Shown here piece by piece: positions 6,115 to 6,666 of a DNA stretch of 6,666 bases (position 1 is the stretch's first letter; every line of letters begins with the position of its first letter). The stretch lies in NCBI GenBank assembly GCA_020430675.1, contig JAGQJJ010000227.1:1-6666 (forward strand), in the 5' to 3' direction. Made by a program: the position numbers and the translations under genes. The stretch comes from Myxococcales bacterium. GTDB taxonomy: Bacteria; Myxococcota; Bradymonadia; UBA7976; UBA1532. The notes beneath the pieces were generated by a model. It saw only the letters and a list, made by a program, of their open reading frames with translations, searched no databases and was not told the DNA's origin.

Positions 6115-6308
6115 GGCGGGCTCCTCGCTGGACCGCCGTATGGTCGCCCCGCGGCGGTTTGCGGTCAATCGGGTCTTCCGGGTGACGCCGCGCCGCGGGT
6201 TGCGGCCCGCTGGTGTCAGCGGCCCACGGCTGGCGCGGGTTGCGGGGCTGGTACGGATCTTCCTCGGCAGAGCCCGATAGAGTGAAGGCCCCGACCGAGG
6301 AGGCTCCG
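6115..6308. promoter_or_regulatory. Divergent intergenic region between two exported-protein genes
   Basis: No gene is supported in these 194 bases, which must hold the promoters of the minus-strand small protein and the plus-strand lipoprotein. For the minus gene, TTGACC (complement of 6163-6168) is a 5-of-6 match to a -35 box, but the nearest -10-like CATACG (complement of 6137-6142) is 20 bases away, which is too far for a standard promoter. For the plus gene, TAGAGT (6278-6283) is a weak -10 without a clear -35. Inverted repeats CCGCCG (6134-6139)/CGGCGG (6152-6157) and GACCGC (6131-6136)/GCGGTC (6161-6166) sit over the minus-strand leader. Confidence 0.4.
6194..6245 (+). repeat. Direct repeat CGCGGGTTGCGG, two copies 40 bases apart
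   Basis: Identical 12-base copies lie at 6194-6205 and 6234-6245 upstream of the lipoprotein gene. The 40-base period is close to four helical turns, as expected of paired regulator sites on one face of DNA. In such GC-rich sequence a chance match is also realistic. The first copy also forms a small hairpin (GCGGG 6195-6199 with CCCGC 6206-6210). Confidence 0.3.
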
Positions 6309-6666
6309 ATGAGGCGAAGGTTGCTGGTCTCGATGATCTCGCTCGCCGCGCTGTGGGCGTGCGACCCCGAAGATGATGTGGACGGCGGCACGCCGCCCGA
6401 TGTGGCGACGCTCGACGGCGCGATCGACGCCGCGCCCGACGCGGCACCGGATGCCGCGCCCGACGCACGGCCCGACGTGGCCCCCGACGCGGCGATGTCC
6501 GGCTGTGCGACGGTCGCCGACTGCCTGCCCCGCGAATGGGGCGTCTTCTGCCGTGGCCATTGGACGTGCGATGACGGAAGCTGCGTGGAAGCTTGCGACG
6601 ACGTCGGCTGCGGTGACGGGCGCTGCGACCCTGCGGCGGGCGAGTCGGCCGCGTCGTGCGAGCCCG
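6309..6666 (+). CDS. Cys-rich lipoprotein with AAPD-repeat linker (3' partial)
   Basis: 119 codons are visible and the frame runs off the right edge. The ATG follows GAGGAGG (6297-6303) at 5 bases. Residues 1-18 (Arg3, hydrophobic core, then L-W-A-C) are a convincing lipoprotein signal with Cys18 as the modified residue. Asp19 follows, which in enteric bacteria favours inner-membrane retention; that rule may not hold in this phylum. Residues 19-65 are an acidic linker with AAPD repeats. From residue 66 there is a Cys-rich domain with cysteines at 66, 72, 81, 87, 92, 96, 101, 106 and 117, including CGDGRCDPAAGES. That motif is common in secreted Myxococcota proteins, sometimes proposed to bind calcium (from memory). 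The full gene is probably much longer. The linker style matches the large protein at the left end, so both likely belong to the same broad surface-lipoprotein class. The specific role is unknown. Confidence 0.85.
   Translation, partial: MRRRLLVSMISLAALWACDPEDDVDGGTPPDVATLDGAIDAAPDAAPDAAPDARPDVAPDAAMSGCATVADCLPREWGVFCRGHWTCDDGSCVEACDDVGCGDGRCDPAAGESAASCEP
6429..6488 (+). repeat. Five tandem 12-base units encoding AAPD-type linker
   Basis: Five in-frame 12-base units encode AAPD, AAPD, AAPD, ARPD and VAPD right after the lipid anchor region. The same type of linker (AAIDAAPD) is seen in the first codons of the window in the large protein. It probably forms an unstructured stalk lifting the Cys-rich domain off the membrane. 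Confidence 0.75.

Noticed and set aside
5757..6185. 142-codon plus-strand open frame
   Set aside because: It runs through the palindrome cluster and antisense to the small Cys-rich gene. Its translation is Arg/Gly/Ala-rich and featureless, with no ribosome binding site.
6115..6468. Longer start (6468) for the minus-strand small protein
   Set aside because: The extension is Arg-rich, overlaps the start of the divergent lipoprotein gene, and would hide the hydrophobic signal that begins at 6114 after a good GAGGAG.
1..6666. Search for CRISPR arrays, tRNA or rRNA genes, insertion sequences, toxin-antitoxin or defence genes
   Set aside because: No regularly spaced repeats, cloverleaf-like segments, transposase motifs or terminal inverted repeats were seen. 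The only tandem repeats are in-frame linker codons. I found no support for a defence or mobile system here.

Overview
The window is GC-rich throughout, and its coding strand uses mostly G or C in third codon positions. Three traits point to a Myxococcota-type (former Deltaproteobacteria) genome, such as the Polyangia, Sandaracinaceae or Bradymonadales. These are exported proteins with Asp/Pro/Ala linkers (AAPD- and PDVEL-type repeats), small Cys-rich repeats of the DxDCPxGEVCxxGEC kind, and a CGDGxC...GES motif. This placement rests on pattern recognition, not on a phylogenetic marker.

From left to right: (1) Positions 3-3365 (+) hold most of a very large secreted, probably lipid-anchored, mosaic protein whose true start lies left of the window. 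It has a D/P-rich stalk, four beta-sandwich-like modules in the order A-B-B-A separated by Cys-rich mini-repeats, a lamin-tail-like domain, and a C-terminal domain with a CxxCH haem c site and a downstream MMP segment. (2) After a 73-base gap with a plausible promoter comes a two-gene unit on the + strand: a lipoprotein of the 5'-nucleotidase/UshA metallophosphatase family (3439-4932) and, 15 bases later, a PlsC-type 1-acylglycerol-3-phosphate acyltransferase (4948-5682). (3) A 174-base convergent intergenic region (5683-5856) has no gene but is full of palindromes, including a perfect 16-base one. (4) A small minus-strand gene (5857-6114) encodes an 85-residue Cys-rich putative lipoprotein. 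(5) A 194-base divergent intergenic region (6115-6308) separates it from (6) the beginning of another Cys-rich lipoprotein with an AAPD-repeat linker, which runs off the right edge (6309-6666).

Functionally this looks like a cell-envelope neighbourhood: three or four exported proteins plus a membrane phospholipid-synthesis enzyme. Only the nucleotidase and acyltransferase look co-transcribed. Phosphate or nucleoside salvage and phosphatidic acid synthesis are each clear from family membership, but nothing in the sequence shows a functional link between them. I see no mobile element, CRISPR array, rRNA or tRNA. The most unusual items are the haem c domain fused to a lamin-tail/Cys-rich mosaic protein, the D-x-Y in place of D-x-H in the phosphatase metal site, the mirror-like cysteine pattern of the small minus-strand protein, and the palindrome cluster at 5755-5815.
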